From CAYNJF01 sp964397555 (GTDB lineage Bacteria > Pseudomonadota > Gammaproteobacteria > Berkiellales > Berkiellaceae), in contig CAYNJF010000031.1 of the NCBI GenBank assembly GCA_964397555.1, forward strand, positions 1-27,113: 27,113 nt of DNA, written 5' to 3'. The notes beneath the pieces were generated by a model, which was not told the origin of the DNA, did not search any database, and saw nothing but the letters and a program-made list of their open reading frames with translations. Below are positions 1 through 7,797 of the stretch, in pieces. Both the position numbers and the translations under genes were made by a program. The first letter of the stretch is position 1. Each line of letters starts with the position of its first letter.

Positions 1-482
<482 letters not shown>

Positions 483-500
483 TATTATCGGATATTTGAA

Positions 501-519
501 AGTGTTACAATATAACGTT
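501..519. promoter_or_regulatory. Candidate Zur box between the His-rich gene and zur
   Basis: The core GTTACAATATAAC at 504-516 is a near-perfect palindrome (one mismatched pair, 508/512). It closely follows the enterobacterial Zur operator consensus (TGTTATAnTATAACA), with GAAA at 498-501 matching the outer part. It overlaps TACAAT (506-511), a plausible -10 for zur, and lies about 20 bases before the TTG 482 start of the divergent gene. It could therefore control both genes. The resemblance is seen in the sequence; binding is inferred. Confidence 0.65.
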
Positions 520-587
520 AGTATTAGTTTTCGCCAGGCAAGCTATAAAGTTATTCAACTAAGTATTTGGTGGGGTTTCGGTTGGGT

Positions 588-1016
588 ATGGACATTAAGC
601 TATTAGATAGCGCTTATCAGTATTGTAAAGAGAACGGCCATCGTTTTACTGAGCCAAGGAAATGGGTTTTGTATATTCTTATGACGAGTAATAAGCCTTT
701 GACGGCTTATGAGGTCTTAGAAGAGCTTTCATCATGCTTAGACGGGCCTAAGCCTCCTACTGTCTATCGTGCGATCCATTTTTGGGAAGCTGAAGGGTTT
801 ATACACTCCATTGATAGCTTGAAAGCGTATATTGCTTGTTCGCATGGGCATCATCATGGTGACTTTCAGTTTGTTCACTGCATAAAGTGTGATGCCATTC
901 AAGAGATCCACCGATGTGAGGCACAAGCCAACATTCACCCATTAAATATCCCTTCAAGTTTTAAAGTAAATAGCACCATCACTGAGATCAAAGGGGTATG
1001 CGAGTTCTGTGGTTAG
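588..1016 (+). CDS. zur: Zinc uptake regulator Zur (Fur family)
   Basis: A 142-residue Fur-family repressor. The N-terminal winged helix contains the recognition-helix signature PPTVYRAIHFWE near residues 53-64. It is followed by a His-rich metal-binding stretch (CSHGHHHGDF) and two structural zinc CxxC pairs, HCIKC and CEFCG, the latter at the very C-terminus. The CSHGHHH arrangement and the two CxxC pairs fit Zur better than Fur. Zur represses zinc-uptake genes when zinc-loaded, and the divergent His-rich gene and the Zur-like operator agree with this. ATG 588 was chosen because it gives the family's usual N-terminus. TTG 567 and GTG 570 are in frame upstream, but GGTGGGG at 569-575 looks like part of the ribosome-binding region. 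The stop overlaps the stop of the convergent gene at 1013. Confidence 0.88.
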   Translation: MDIKLLDSAYQYCKENGHRFTEPRKWVLYILMTSNKPLTAYEVLEELSSCLDGPKPPTVYRAIHFWEAEGFIHSIDSLKAYIACSHGHHHGDFQFVHCIKCDAIQEIHRCEAQANIHPLNIPSSFKVNSTITEIKGVCEFCG

Positions 1017-1525
1017 GAGTGAAGCATCTCACTTGAATGATATTTACTTATTTGCTTATTTAACAGCTGAACACTTTTGTTGTGTAAAAGAAGCAGTGCT
1101 TGCCTTTGCTCATCATTAATTTCAACACACACGGATGACAAGGCTCTAAACTCTTTAAAGAGTCTGACACGAAGCGCTGAAGCCTCAGTGTACTCCTTGG
1201 CCTCTCCACCGATGACGGTGGCATAAAGTTTATTTTGGACTCGAATAATATCCTCATCGTGTTTTTGCTCTCGAATGGCCATGAATAAGTTATATTCTGC
1301 GCTTGCGGCCTCTTCTGCATTAAAAACCAGATTTGTCTGTGCGCGTATTGATTCATAACAAGCTGTAAAATGTACAATCATACGAGGCTTTAATGCATCC
1401 TTACTGCCTAACTTATCTGATTGCATCATGATTTCCACAGCGGCCATATAGTGTTTTTTTATGTCACTTACATTTACGGCACCAAATAAATAGGTTATTT
1501 GCGGCTCAAACACGTTTGTTTTCAT
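1013..1525 (-). CDS. Unrecognised 170-residue, probably helical protein
   Basis: No known domain recognised. The product is soluble, with no signal peptide or membrane segment, and appears mostly helical with many Glu, Lys, Ala and Leu. The start was set at ATG 1525 because GGAAGGTGA lies about 9 bases upstream; an earlier in-frame ATG (1555) overlaps a TATAAT box and would lie outside the transcript. It follows hepT on the same strand, but its own -10 box suggests independent transcription. Its stop overlaps the zur stop in tail-to-tail arrangement, so no separate terminator exists between them. Confidence 0.7.
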   Translation of the reverse strand: MKTNVFEPQITYLFGAVNVSDIKKHYMAAVEIMMQSDKLGSKDALKPRMIVHFTACYESIRAQTNLVFNAEEAASAEYNLFMAIREQKHDEDIIRVQNKLYATVIGGEAKEYTEASALRVRLFKEFRALSSVCVEINDEQRQALLLLHNKSVQLLNKQISKYHSSEMLHS

Positions 1526-1553
1526 TTCCCAATCACCTTCCAGGAAAAAAGCC

Positions 1554-1559
1554 ATTATA
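1554..1559 (-). promoter_or_regulatory. Likely -10 box for the 1013-1525 gene
   Basis: TATAAT on the minus strand about 30 bases before ATG 1525, in a very AT-rich stretch after hepT. No good -35 hexamer is seen at 17 bases, so the promoter is only partly supported. Confidence 0.4.
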
Positions 1560-1621
1560 TGATCTTGCTTATAAAAAAGATAAAAAATATATGAATACTG
1601 CAAATAGCTTAAGATTCCATA

Positions 1622-2038
1622 TTAGCCATCAAAATAAACAATGATTTCTTTTATGTACTCTCTAAAATCATCTAAATGATTATTGACAATTGATCTGACA
1701 ATGGGCAACTGTAGTGTTTGATACTCATGTACAGCTATATTCCTAAAGCCAATCATTTTTTTCTTGTTATTCGCAGTTGCAGATTTAATAGCACCATTTT
1801 TTTCTAGCATTTGAAAGGCGTCTTTGCCACTCTGCGGTATGCCAAGTTTCTTTATTCGAATTATGCGTACGGCCAAATCAATACTCGCTTCACATGCCCT
1901 TTGAAGATTTAGTATGACGCTGTCTTGTTTTGTATAATCATGATCAAATTCATGTTCAGTGGCAGAGTAAACTTCATGAACTCTGTCTAGGTAACGGTTA
2001 ATGGTGGCAATTTTATTGATTATCACATCATCAATCAT
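1622..2038 (-). CDS. hepT: HepT-like toxin, HEPN ribonuclease (DUF86)
   Basis: A 138-residue HEPN-domain protein. The N-terminus (MIDDVIINKIATINRYLDRV) and the central QDSVILNLQRACEAS and KLGIP segments are typical of HepT. The catalytic RX4HXY motif is present as RNIAVHEY near residues 98-105. In the characterised Shewanella pair HepT is an RNase toxin neutralised when MntA adds AMP to the tyrosine of this motif. ATG 2038 was chosen over ATG 2068 because it matches the family N-terminus, has GGGAAAAG upstream and overlaps the end of mntA by only 8 bases, implying coupled translation. All key residues are intact, so the toxin looks functional. Whether it belongs to a mobile or a stable chromosomal locus is not evident. 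Confidence 0.9.
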   Translation of the reverse strand: MIDDVIINKIATINRYLDRVHEVYSATEHEFDHDYTKQDSVILNLQRACEASIDLAVRIIRIKKLGIPQSGKDAFQMLEKNGAIKSATANNKKKMIGFRNIAVHEYQTLQLPIVRSIVNNHLDDFREYIKEIIVYFDG

Positions 2039-2456
2039 CTGATTTCTTTTCCCAGTTTTTCTGATCATTAATAAACTCTGTTACTACCTCTTTTCTTCTT
2101 TCGTTAAAGTTAATGTATGACGAAAAGATGTAATTTTCATAGTGAGCAATCATTGCAGGCTTGTTGACTTGTATTAGACATCCTTGATTGATCACTTGCA
2201 TTGCCAGTACTGTTGATGCTTGATGTAAATCAATTAAATCAACTTCGATATTAATTTCTTCTGATAATTCGTTTGAAACATCCCATAAAGTTTGATGGTC
2301 AATCCTATTATCATTTAGAAGAGCAATATCGGCATCACTCTGGATAGTTGCCTTTCCGGTTGCATAACTCCCGAACAAGTAGACTCCATATAAATTTGGA
2401 AATTTTTTTGTTAGAAACTGATTAATAAAACTTTTATTTTTTTCACTCAAGTTCAT
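2031..2456 (-). CDS. mntA: MntA-like antitoxin, nucleotidyltransferase (adenylyltransferase)
   Basis: A minimal nucleotidyltransferase with the motif GSX10DXD (GSYATGKATIQSDAD) and a third acidic position in EVDLIDL. These are the residues that bind metal and ATP in MNT antitoxins, which AMPylate HepT. From ATG 2456 the protein has 141 residues, the normal family size. The frame extends upstream to ATG 2570, which overlaps the stop of the P1 peptidase gene as ATGA and would add 38 residues (179 in all). That longer start would couple the pair to the peptidase gene. Family length favours 2456, although its Shine-Dalgarno is weak; the segment between is AT-rich enough to hold a promoter. Confidence 0.88.
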   Translation of the reverse strand: MNLSEKNKSFINQFLTKKFPNLYGVYLFGSYATGKATIQSDADIALLNDNRIDHQTLWDVSNELSEEINIEVDLIDLHQASTVLAMQVINQGCLIQVNKPAMIAHYENYIFSSYINFNERRKEVVTEFINDQKNWEKKSDD

Positions 2457-2566
2457 ATGTTGCTTTGCAGAATCGCTCTTTTCAATTTTTACTATAGTTA
2501 CATATTTTTTTACTTCATAAAATATAAATTTATCTACTACTTTTTGTTGTATAACTGCCAGACTTG

Positions 2567-3577
2567 TCATTGTTTCCCAGTTAATACTATGGAAGCGTCA
2601 AGGCTCACAGCATTAACAACAGCCTCCTGAATGGCTTTATCAGCAGCGATACCAATTCGAGTCACTGATATCATATCTTGTCTATGTTCTCTTGTTGATA
2701 CAGCAAAAATAGTATCTCCATCAAACATGGTATGCACAGGCTTGATGGACTTTGCTAAGCCATTTTGGGCAAGTTGGGCAACCTTTTTGAGCTGGGTTTT
2801 GTTTAAGTTGGCATTAGTGACAACAACCCCGATGGTTGTATTTGACCCAGCAAACTTTAAGTCGTTCTTGGTTTCTTTGAGAAGCACAGATTCTGTATTT
2901 AAAAACTCACCCTCGTGCATGGCCCCGGCGATTATCTTTTGGGTATTTGGTTCTATAACGTCACCAAACGCATTGACCACTACAATTGCGCCCACATAGA
3001 TATCATCACCTAGGTTGATGATGGAACTACCAACACCGCCAGGCATAGCACTGTTCATGCCATTTACTTTTCCAACCGTTGCTCCGCTTCCGGCTCCAAC
3101 TCGTCCCTGTTTGACAGGCTTCGAGTCAGCGTATAATGCTGCTTCATAACCCCATTGCGGCTTCGGTAGATTTGTGTGGCTTTCTGACAACAGATCAAAA
3201 ATAACAGCGCCTGGTACGATTGGTACGACGATGTCATCATTGATAGGAAAGCCTTGACCTTTTTCAGCCAAGTAATCCATGATTCCATTTGCAGCGTTAA
3301 GACCATAAGCGCTTCCTCCAGCAAGAAGAATGGCATCTACCCGATCAACCAGGTTCATCGGATCAAGAAGATCGGTTTCTCGGGTGCCAGGCGCCCCACC
3401 TCTTACGTCAACCGCCGCGGTTGGATTGAATCCATGAAACATAACCACCGTAACGCCTCTATTACCAAGTGGATGCGTATAGTGACCAACTTTGACTCCA
3501 TCTATCTTTGTAAGTGTATTATTCGCATAACAGATAGGTGTTAAGCACAATAAAATGGTAAGAATAAATTTTTTCAT
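2567..3577 (-). CDS. Exported P1-family (S58, DmpA/NylC-like) aminopeptidase
   Basis: A 336-residue N-terminal-nucleophile hydrolase of the DmpA/NylC group. Residues 1-18 form a signal peptide ending at CYA, so the enzyme should act in the periplasm. Family hallmarks are VDVRGGAPGTRETDLL (57-72), LLAGGSAYGL (84-93), GRVGAGSGATVGK (158-170) and SNTTIGVV (245-252). In this family the precursor cleaves itself before a Ser/Thr that becomes the nucleophile; here the likely site is Asn246/Thr247. Known members cleave N-terminal residues from D- or beta-peptides or nylon oligomers; the substrate here is unknown. No clear Shine-Dalgarno precedes the ATG. Its stop overlaps the longest possible mntA start by four bases. 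Confidence 0.88.
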   Translation of the reverse strand: MKKFILTILLCLTPICYANNTLTKIDGVKVGHYTHPLGNRGVTVVMFHGFNPTAAVDVRGGAPGTRETDLLDPMNLVDRVDAILLAGGSAYGLNAANGIMDYLAEKGQGFPINDDIVVPIVPGAVIFDLLSESHTNLPKPQWGYEAALYADSKPVKQGRVGAGSGATVGKVNGMNSAMPGGVGSSIINLGDDIYVGAIVVVNAFGDVIEPNTQKIIAGAMHEGEFLNTESVLLKETKNDLKFAGSNTTIGVVVTNANLNKTQLKKVAQLAQNGLAKSIKPVHTMFDGDTIFAVSTREHRQDMISVTRIGIAADKAIQEAVVNAVSLDASIVLTGKQ

Positions 3578-3679
3578 AAAATATTTTGTTAAATCGTTTG
3601 CGAGCAGACTATCATGAATGTGCTTGAATCAAAATTTGTCTCATTTTTTTAGAACTTATTACTAAGTTGCTCTTCCAGC

Positions 3680-3708
3680 TTGCACTGTGCGCGTCTTTTT
3701 GTTACTAT
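3680..3708 (+). promoter_or_regulatory. Weak candidate promoter upstream of the first DUF3137 gene
   Basis: TTGCAC and TACTAT separated by 17 bases, about 110 bases before ATG 3822. Each hexamer matches consensus at only three or four positions, so this is a suggestion. The rest of the 3578-3821 gap shows no gene or clear terminator. Confidence 0.25.
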
Positions 3709-3821
3709 ACCAACTGACAAGTCTGTCTGACTCCATCTCTTTCCTGACCTTGCTTTACGTCTGTTTCGTAAACCAAAACCTCATAAGGATTAAACAATAA
3801 TAATAAAAAAAGGAGATATTT

Positions 3822-4643
3822 ATGACAATCAAGAGAAATACCATTAATACAGATCTCACAATTTTAAGAGTGAAACTGTTATTAACTTATGCAGCAATTT
3901 GTGTTTTGTTTTCATGGCTTTCTTTTACACTCAGCAACAGTCCAATTTTTGCAGGGATAGTAACCGGTCTGTTTACTTCATTCGCTTTTAGGATAATGGA
4001 GCAGAGGTTTGCAACAGCGATGCATCAAGAATTTGGGGCTGGGAACACAAATCTACCTATTGGTTTTGAAGTCGTCTCAACAAAAAACGACCTGGTTGGA
4101 GGAGCCTTCGATACCCTTCCCTATATTGAATCACTGCTGACAGGTCCAGTTTATAAATCGGTTCATAATAACCAACCCATGTATTTTCAAGACGCCTCAT
4201 TGGTCACTAAAGGGATTAATTCATGCTGGGCTTTCAATGGGTGTTTTGTCGAGGTAGAGCTGAATTCTACATTTGATTCAAAACTTGCAATTTACCACCT
4301 TAAAAAAGCGAAGACATCCAATCCCCCTTATTTTGGAGAGATGAGACTTAACAAGCTTTCAGTTAAAGAGTTTGAAGATTTAAAGGATGTTGATGTCTAT
4401 GGAGAAAATCTTGAGTTAGTACAGACTGTTTTGACTCCATCAAGCTTACAAAGCCTCCATCGATTGATGAGTGAGCACGAGTGCTATGTCTCAATAGAGA
4501 GCAATATGCTAAGAGTGGGCCTACACGGATTGAAGGTAGCCAAGCCACAAAGCCTATTAAGATTTAATCAGAAAAATCATTTTGATGAAACTGCTATTAA
4601 AGAACTTTCTGATGCAATTTCGGACCTTATGTCTGTTTTATAG
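3822..4643 (+). CDS. DUF3137-like membrane protein, first copy
   Basis: A 273-residue protein with two hydrophobic segments near the N-terminus (about residues 18-37 and 42-57) and a cytoplasmic-type soluble remainder. The downstream pattern (a segment such as CWAFNGCFVEVELN, then a ...TVLTPSSLQSLHRLM... helix and a strand-rich end) parallels the 5504-6406 protein. Both fit the DUF3137 family, which often sits beside lemA. Function is unknown; an envelope-associated role with LemA is inferred from the neighbourhood. AAAGGAGAT lies just before the ATG, giving strong support for the start. The 263-base gap to lemA contains a promoter and a palindrome, so this gene need not be co-transcribed with lemA. 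Confidence 0.7.
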   Translation: MTIKRNTINTDLTILRVKLLLTYAAICVLFSWLSFTLSNSPIFAGIVTGLFTSFAFRIMEQRFATAMHQEFGAGNTNLPIGFEVVSTKNDLVGGAFDTLPYIESLLTGPVYKSVHNNQPMYFQDASLVTKGINSCWAFNGCFVEVELNSTFDSKLAIYHLKKAKTSNPPYFGEMRLNKLSVKEFEDLKDVDVYGENLELVQTVLTPSSLQSLHRLMSEHECYVSIESNMLRVGLHGLKVAKPQSLLRFNQKNHFDETAIKELSDAISDLMSVL

Positions 4644-4783
4644 GGCATTTATCAGATAATCACTCCTTCCGAGACACCCAACCTGTTGATAATAAACAAT
4701 AAAACATAGGGAACCAATTTAATTTTAAATTAATAAAAGTTCACGAAAGCTCTATAAAACTAAGTTAAAAGCTAAGATGATCG

Positions 4784-4802
4784 CTTATATATGATATATA
4801 AG
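4784..4802. promoter_or_regulatory. AT-rich palindrome upstream of the lemA promoter
   Basis: CTTATATA and TATATAAG form a perfect 8-base inverted repeat around TGA, 20 bases before the -35 box of the lemA promoter. Its position suits an activator or repressor site; the regulator is unknown. Confidence 0.4.
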
Positions 4803-4822
4803 TTGTGAAAAAGTAGGTTAAA

Positions 4823-4851
4823 TTGATATATTTATCACAATTTGTTATAAT
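4823..4851 (+). promoter_or_regulatory. Sigma70-type promoter of lemA
   Basis: TTGATA (4823-4828) and TATAAT (4846-4851) with a 17-base spacer: five and six of six consensus bases. The start of transcription would fall near 4858, leaving a leader of about 50 bases before ATG 4907. Confidence 0.75.
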
Positions 4852-4906
4852 GCAATGCAACAAAGAGATATATAAATAAAAACAATAACATACGGAGGAG
4901 CTAGAT

Positions 4907-5488
4907 ATGACAGTAACAATGATGATTCTAGCCGGAATGGCTACGATAATGGCCCTGATTTTATATGTTTTGTATGCAAATCAAATCTCCAATAAAAACA
5001 CAGCACTATCAGCCTTGTCTTCTATTGAGGTTCAATTGAGAAAAAGATATGACTTGATTCCTCAGTTACTGAAGCTTGCTAAGAGGTTCATGGCGCATGA
5101 AAAAGCGCTTTTAGAAGAAATCACTGAACTTAGAGGCAAAGCATACAATGCTGTCAGTGGCGCTAAAGATGATGCCAAAGCGCTCTTCGATGCAGATACG
5201 AAGCTTGCATCAAAAATGGGTGACTTCAAGGTAAGCCTAGAGGCATACCCAGAGCTTAAGTCTGAAAAGACAGTTCAAGAGGCCATGGTAGCGTATCGCG
5301 ACGTTGAAGATAATATTGCTGCTGCAAGACGTTTTTATAACGCAGCGGTCACTAATTTAAACAATTCGGTTGAGACATTCCCAGGTAATTTGTTGACGGG
5401 TTTGTCCGGGGCAAGCTTGATGGAATTCTATCAAGATGCTGAAAAGGATAAAATCGTACAAGCCGTGGATGTTGACAGCCACCTGTAA
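4907..5488 (+). CDS. lemA: LemA family protein
   Basis: A 193-residue protein with one N-terminal membrane segment (about residues 4-24) followed by a long helical domain. Family hallmarks are RKRYDLIPQLLKLA (46-59), YPELKS, and the signature EDNIAAARRFYNAAVTNLNN near residues 132-151. LemA proteins are anchored in the inner membrane with the helical bundle outside; their biochemical role is unsettled. GGAGGAG lies about 7 bases before the ATG. The next gene begins 15 bases after the stop and is preceded by its own AGGAGG, so lemA and the downstream DUF3137-like gene form an operon. The C-terminus is complete and nothing is missing. Confidence 0.92.
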   Translation: MTVTMMILAGMATIMALILYVLYANQISNKNTALSALSSIEVQLRKRYDLIPQLLKLAKRFMAHEKALLEEITELRGKAYNAVSGAKDDAKALFDADTKLASKMGDFKVSLEAYPELKSEKTVQEAMVAYRDVEDNIAAARRFYNAAVTNLNNSVETFPGNLLTGLSGASLMEFYQDAEKDKIVQAVDVDSHL

Positions 5489-5503
5489 TAGGAGGGCCAT
5501 GTC

Positions 5504-6406
5504 ATGACTTACACCAACAAAAAATACCAAGCCATGAAAATGGTCAACAAACAAAGATTGAGCCTCATTGGAGGCTTTTTCTTTACAACCTTCATTATTG
5601 GCATTGCTCTTTTTTTTCTTCAAGAAAATGCCGCCAATAACCCTGACACTTACGTAAATGGCATTGGATTATTTATTTCTAGTGTCATTGGTATTGGTTT
5701 ACTGTTTGATTGGCAGAATAAAAGAAACTTCAAGAATAATGTACTACAAGATCTATTTGAAGACTTTGTACCTGGCTACTCATGCATGATTGACGAACAA
5801 ATCAGTTATGACTACATGAAGAAATCTGGCATTTTGCCAAGCCATAATCAAAAAACAACGGGCACGTTAATTCGAGGCACAAATCAAGATTTGAATATTG
5901 AATTGTGCAACTTGATACTTCAAACAAGAAGAAGCTCTGGCAAAACAAGTACAGTGACCACTGAGTTTTATGGGATCTTTATTAAGATTAAACTTGATAA
6001 ACAATCCCCCTGCTCTTTTAAATTGGGCTCAAAATGGCAATGGAACCTTTTAGGTCACAAGCTAGGCTCTAATAACCTTGAAAAACTTGAGGTTGTAGCA
6101 CCTAGTCTAAACAAAAAGGCCAAACTGTACACGGATGATCAAGTTGCTGTAAGAACCATACTAAAGCCAGTCGTATTAGAACAATTGGAGCAGTTAGTTG
6201 AAAAATACAAATTACAAATATCTGTTTATGATAACCAGTTAAATATCATGATTGATAAGTATATAATTGATACAAAACCCAGATTCTTTTTGTTTGAGCC
6301 GCTCTCTTACGATAAAAAAGGAGCAAGCTTAAAAAGGACTCTTGATTTTGTTGATGGTGTTATTCAAGAATTGAACTTTCATCGTTTATTTCAACCATCA
6401 AAATAA
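5504..6406 (+). CDS. DUF3137-like membrane protein, second copy
   Basis: A 300-residue protein with two membrane segments (about residues 20-40 and 51-67) and a soluble C-terminal part. The order of motifs (EFYGIFIKIKLD, then LEKLEV, TDDQVAVRTILKPVVLEQLE and ISVYDNQLNIMI) mirrors the 3822-4643 protein, though identity is low. The pairing with lemA is the usual context of DUF3137. AGGAGG lies a few bases before ATG 5504. A later methionine at residue 11 is possible but less well placed. A strong terminator follows the stop. The molecular function is unknown; an envelope role is inferred. Confidence 0.75.
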   Translation: MTYTNKKYQAMKMVNKQRLSLIGGFFFTTFIIGIALFFLQENAANNPDTYVNGIGLFISSVIGIGLLFDWQNKRNFKNNVLQDLFEDFVPGYSCMIDEQISYDYMKKSGILPSHNQKTTGTLIRGTNQDLNIELCNLILQTRRSSGKTSTVTTEFYGIFIKIKLDKQSPCSFKLGSKWQWNLLGHKLGSNNLEKLEVVAPSLNKKAKLYTDDQVAVRTILKPVVLEQLEQLVEKYKLQISVYDNQLNIMIDKYIIDTKPRFFLFEPLSYDKKGASLKRTLDFVDGVIQELNFHRLFQPSK

Positions 6407-6417
6407 ACAAACCACTT

Positions 6418-6439
6418 AAGGGGCAATGCCCCTTTTTTT
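6418..6439 (+). terminator. Rho-independent terminator of the lemA operon
   Basis: AAGGGGC (6418-6424) and GCCCCTT (6428-6434) pair around a three-base loop and lead into seven T (6433-6439). It lies 12 bases after the stop of the second DUF3137 gene. The following 278 bases to ATG 6718 hold no convincing gene; one open stretch of 44 codons there lacks a ribosome site. Confidence 0.93.
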
Positions 6440-6717
6440 ATGCTTGCTTAACACCTTATTCCTGAGGTCTCTCACTTAAAAACCCCTCATGCAAGCCTGT
6501 ACATTCCCTTGAGACTTGCTTAGCCCCAACAAGAAAATAATGGTGGGGTTTTCAGCAGAACTCGTATACACTCCGTCTCGTTTAAGGGTGGATGGTGTGC
6601 CCGGTTCACAAAGCGACTCAAAGGGTCATTTGTGTCATCCCGTATTCTCAATTCGCCCTAAGCAGTCATTCGATTAACATACAAAATGAGTCAAGTTTAT
6701 TGGGTTAAGAGGTGTTT

Positions 6718-7737
6718 ATGAAAGAGCTACTAGACAGGGTTTTCCCTACGGATGCTCAGCATTTGATTGAATTATTTGAGCTTATGAAGATTGAAGATAG
6801 TGAGGGTATGGTGACCACACTCCAGTCTTTGGTTGAGGCCAAGGCCCCCGCTCAAGGGTTCTCAGATGAGTCAGAGGTCCTTGATGCCTATAATCAAATC
6901 GCACAACAGTATCTTCTTAGAAAAAAAGGCTCAGAAAGATGGGACATCAAAGATAACGCCTTTCTTAGAGAGAATCATGAGTTGATCATGAACAAATTAA
7001 GAGCGCTTGGATTCGTTGATGAAGTAAAGCCCAAACTGAAAGACTATGACTATGTTTTTCTGCTTGGTGCTTTAGAGTCAACCGTCGTTGAGAGACGAAA
7101 ACATCTGGAGCGTTTGATGGAGTCAGGGACTGTTGAGCATGCCAGTTCGTATGTGCTCTTAGGTGGCAAGCGTCCACTCATGGAAGGTAAAGAGCCCTGC
7201 GCCCAATTAAAAGACGTTGACACCGAATTAGACATGATGTTGCATGATTGGAACAACCATGGTTCGATTGACAGCTCTCCAATCAAAGTAGATGCCCCCT
7301 TAAAAGCCGATGGTTCACGACCCAATACTCAAGATACGATTGAAAGCTTTTTAAAACTTCCTGATGTAAAAGCGCAGATTAAGGCTAAGGGGCAATTGGG
7401 CTCAGTCTTGGTGGTATCCAATCAACCTTTTGTTCAAAGGCAAGATTTAGTCGTCAAGGCAGTGCTTCCTGCCAATACTACGGTCCATACCGTGGGGGCC
7501 TCTGCCAGTCAGAGCCTCTCAATAGGGGTATTATTGGATTCTTTAGCACGCTTCATTTATCAAACTCAAACTAATCTTAAGTTAACCAAACAAGCCTCTT
7601 TGGGAGGAGCTGCCCCAGCCAGTGAGTCTCCTTTGGTGCATGCTTATACGCTTTCAAAAGAACAAAATAAAAAAGCTAGTGCTGATAATGGGCTTGACCG
7701 TGAAGAACGAAGAGCCGAAGTCAAACTCAAACGATAG
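6718..7737 (+). CDS. Unrecognised 339-residue protein, possible DUF218/SanA-like fold
   Basis: No confident family. The middle of the protein follows the order seen in DUF218 (YdcF/SanA) proteins: a first strand YDYVFLLGA (110-118), a conserved Glu/Arg helix (STVVERRKHLERL), a second strand YVLLGGKRP, then NTQDTIESFLKL and GSVLVVSNQPFVQRQDLV. This resembles the NT..N..., ...VTs..H..R parts of that family, but key positions differ, so it is a fold-level guess. No signal peptide or membrane segment. The C-terminal 30 residues are highly charged. ATG 6718 was chosen because AAGAGG ends five bases upstream; GTG 6712 lies inside that site. It stands alone, ended by the terminator at 7755-7790. Confidence 0.6.
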   Translation: MKELLDRVFPTDAQHLIELFELMKIEDSEGMVTTLQSLVEAKAPAQGFSDESEVLDAYNQIAQQYLLRKKGSERWDIKDNAFLRENHELIMNKLRALGFVDEVKPKLKDYDYVFLLGALESTVVERRKHLERLMESGTVEHASSYVLLGGKRPLMEGKEPCAQLKDVDTELDMMLHDWNNHGSIDSSPIKVDAPLKADGSRPNTQDTIESFLKLPDVKAQIKAKGQLGSVLVVSNQPFVQRQDLVVKAVLPANTTVHTVGASASQSLSIGVLLDSLARFIYQTQTNLKLTKQASLGGAAPASESPLVHAYTLSKEQNKKASADNGLDREERRAEVKLKR

Positions 7738-7754
7738 TTATGATAGCTCAAGAC

Positions 7755-7790
7755 ACAGATAGTCGCTTAGTGCGACTATCTGTTTTTTTT
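7755..7790 (+). terminator. Strong rho-independent terminator
   Basis: A perfect 12-base stem, ACAGATAGTCGC with GCGACTATCTGT (7755-7766 / 7772-7783), a five-base loop and eight T. It ends the 6718-7737 gene and separates it from the convergent ankyrin gene. Confidence 0.95.
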
Positions 7791-7797
7791 GCGGAAC

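Noticed and set aside
1060..1377. Minus-strand open frame overlapping the 1013-1525 gene in another frame
   Set aside because: Lower coding quality than the main frame, which has a good ribosome site and a full-length overlap.
6440..6717. 44-codon open frame (6541 onward) in the gap after the lemA terminator
   Set aside because: No ribosome site, no recognisable product, and composition like non-coding sequence.
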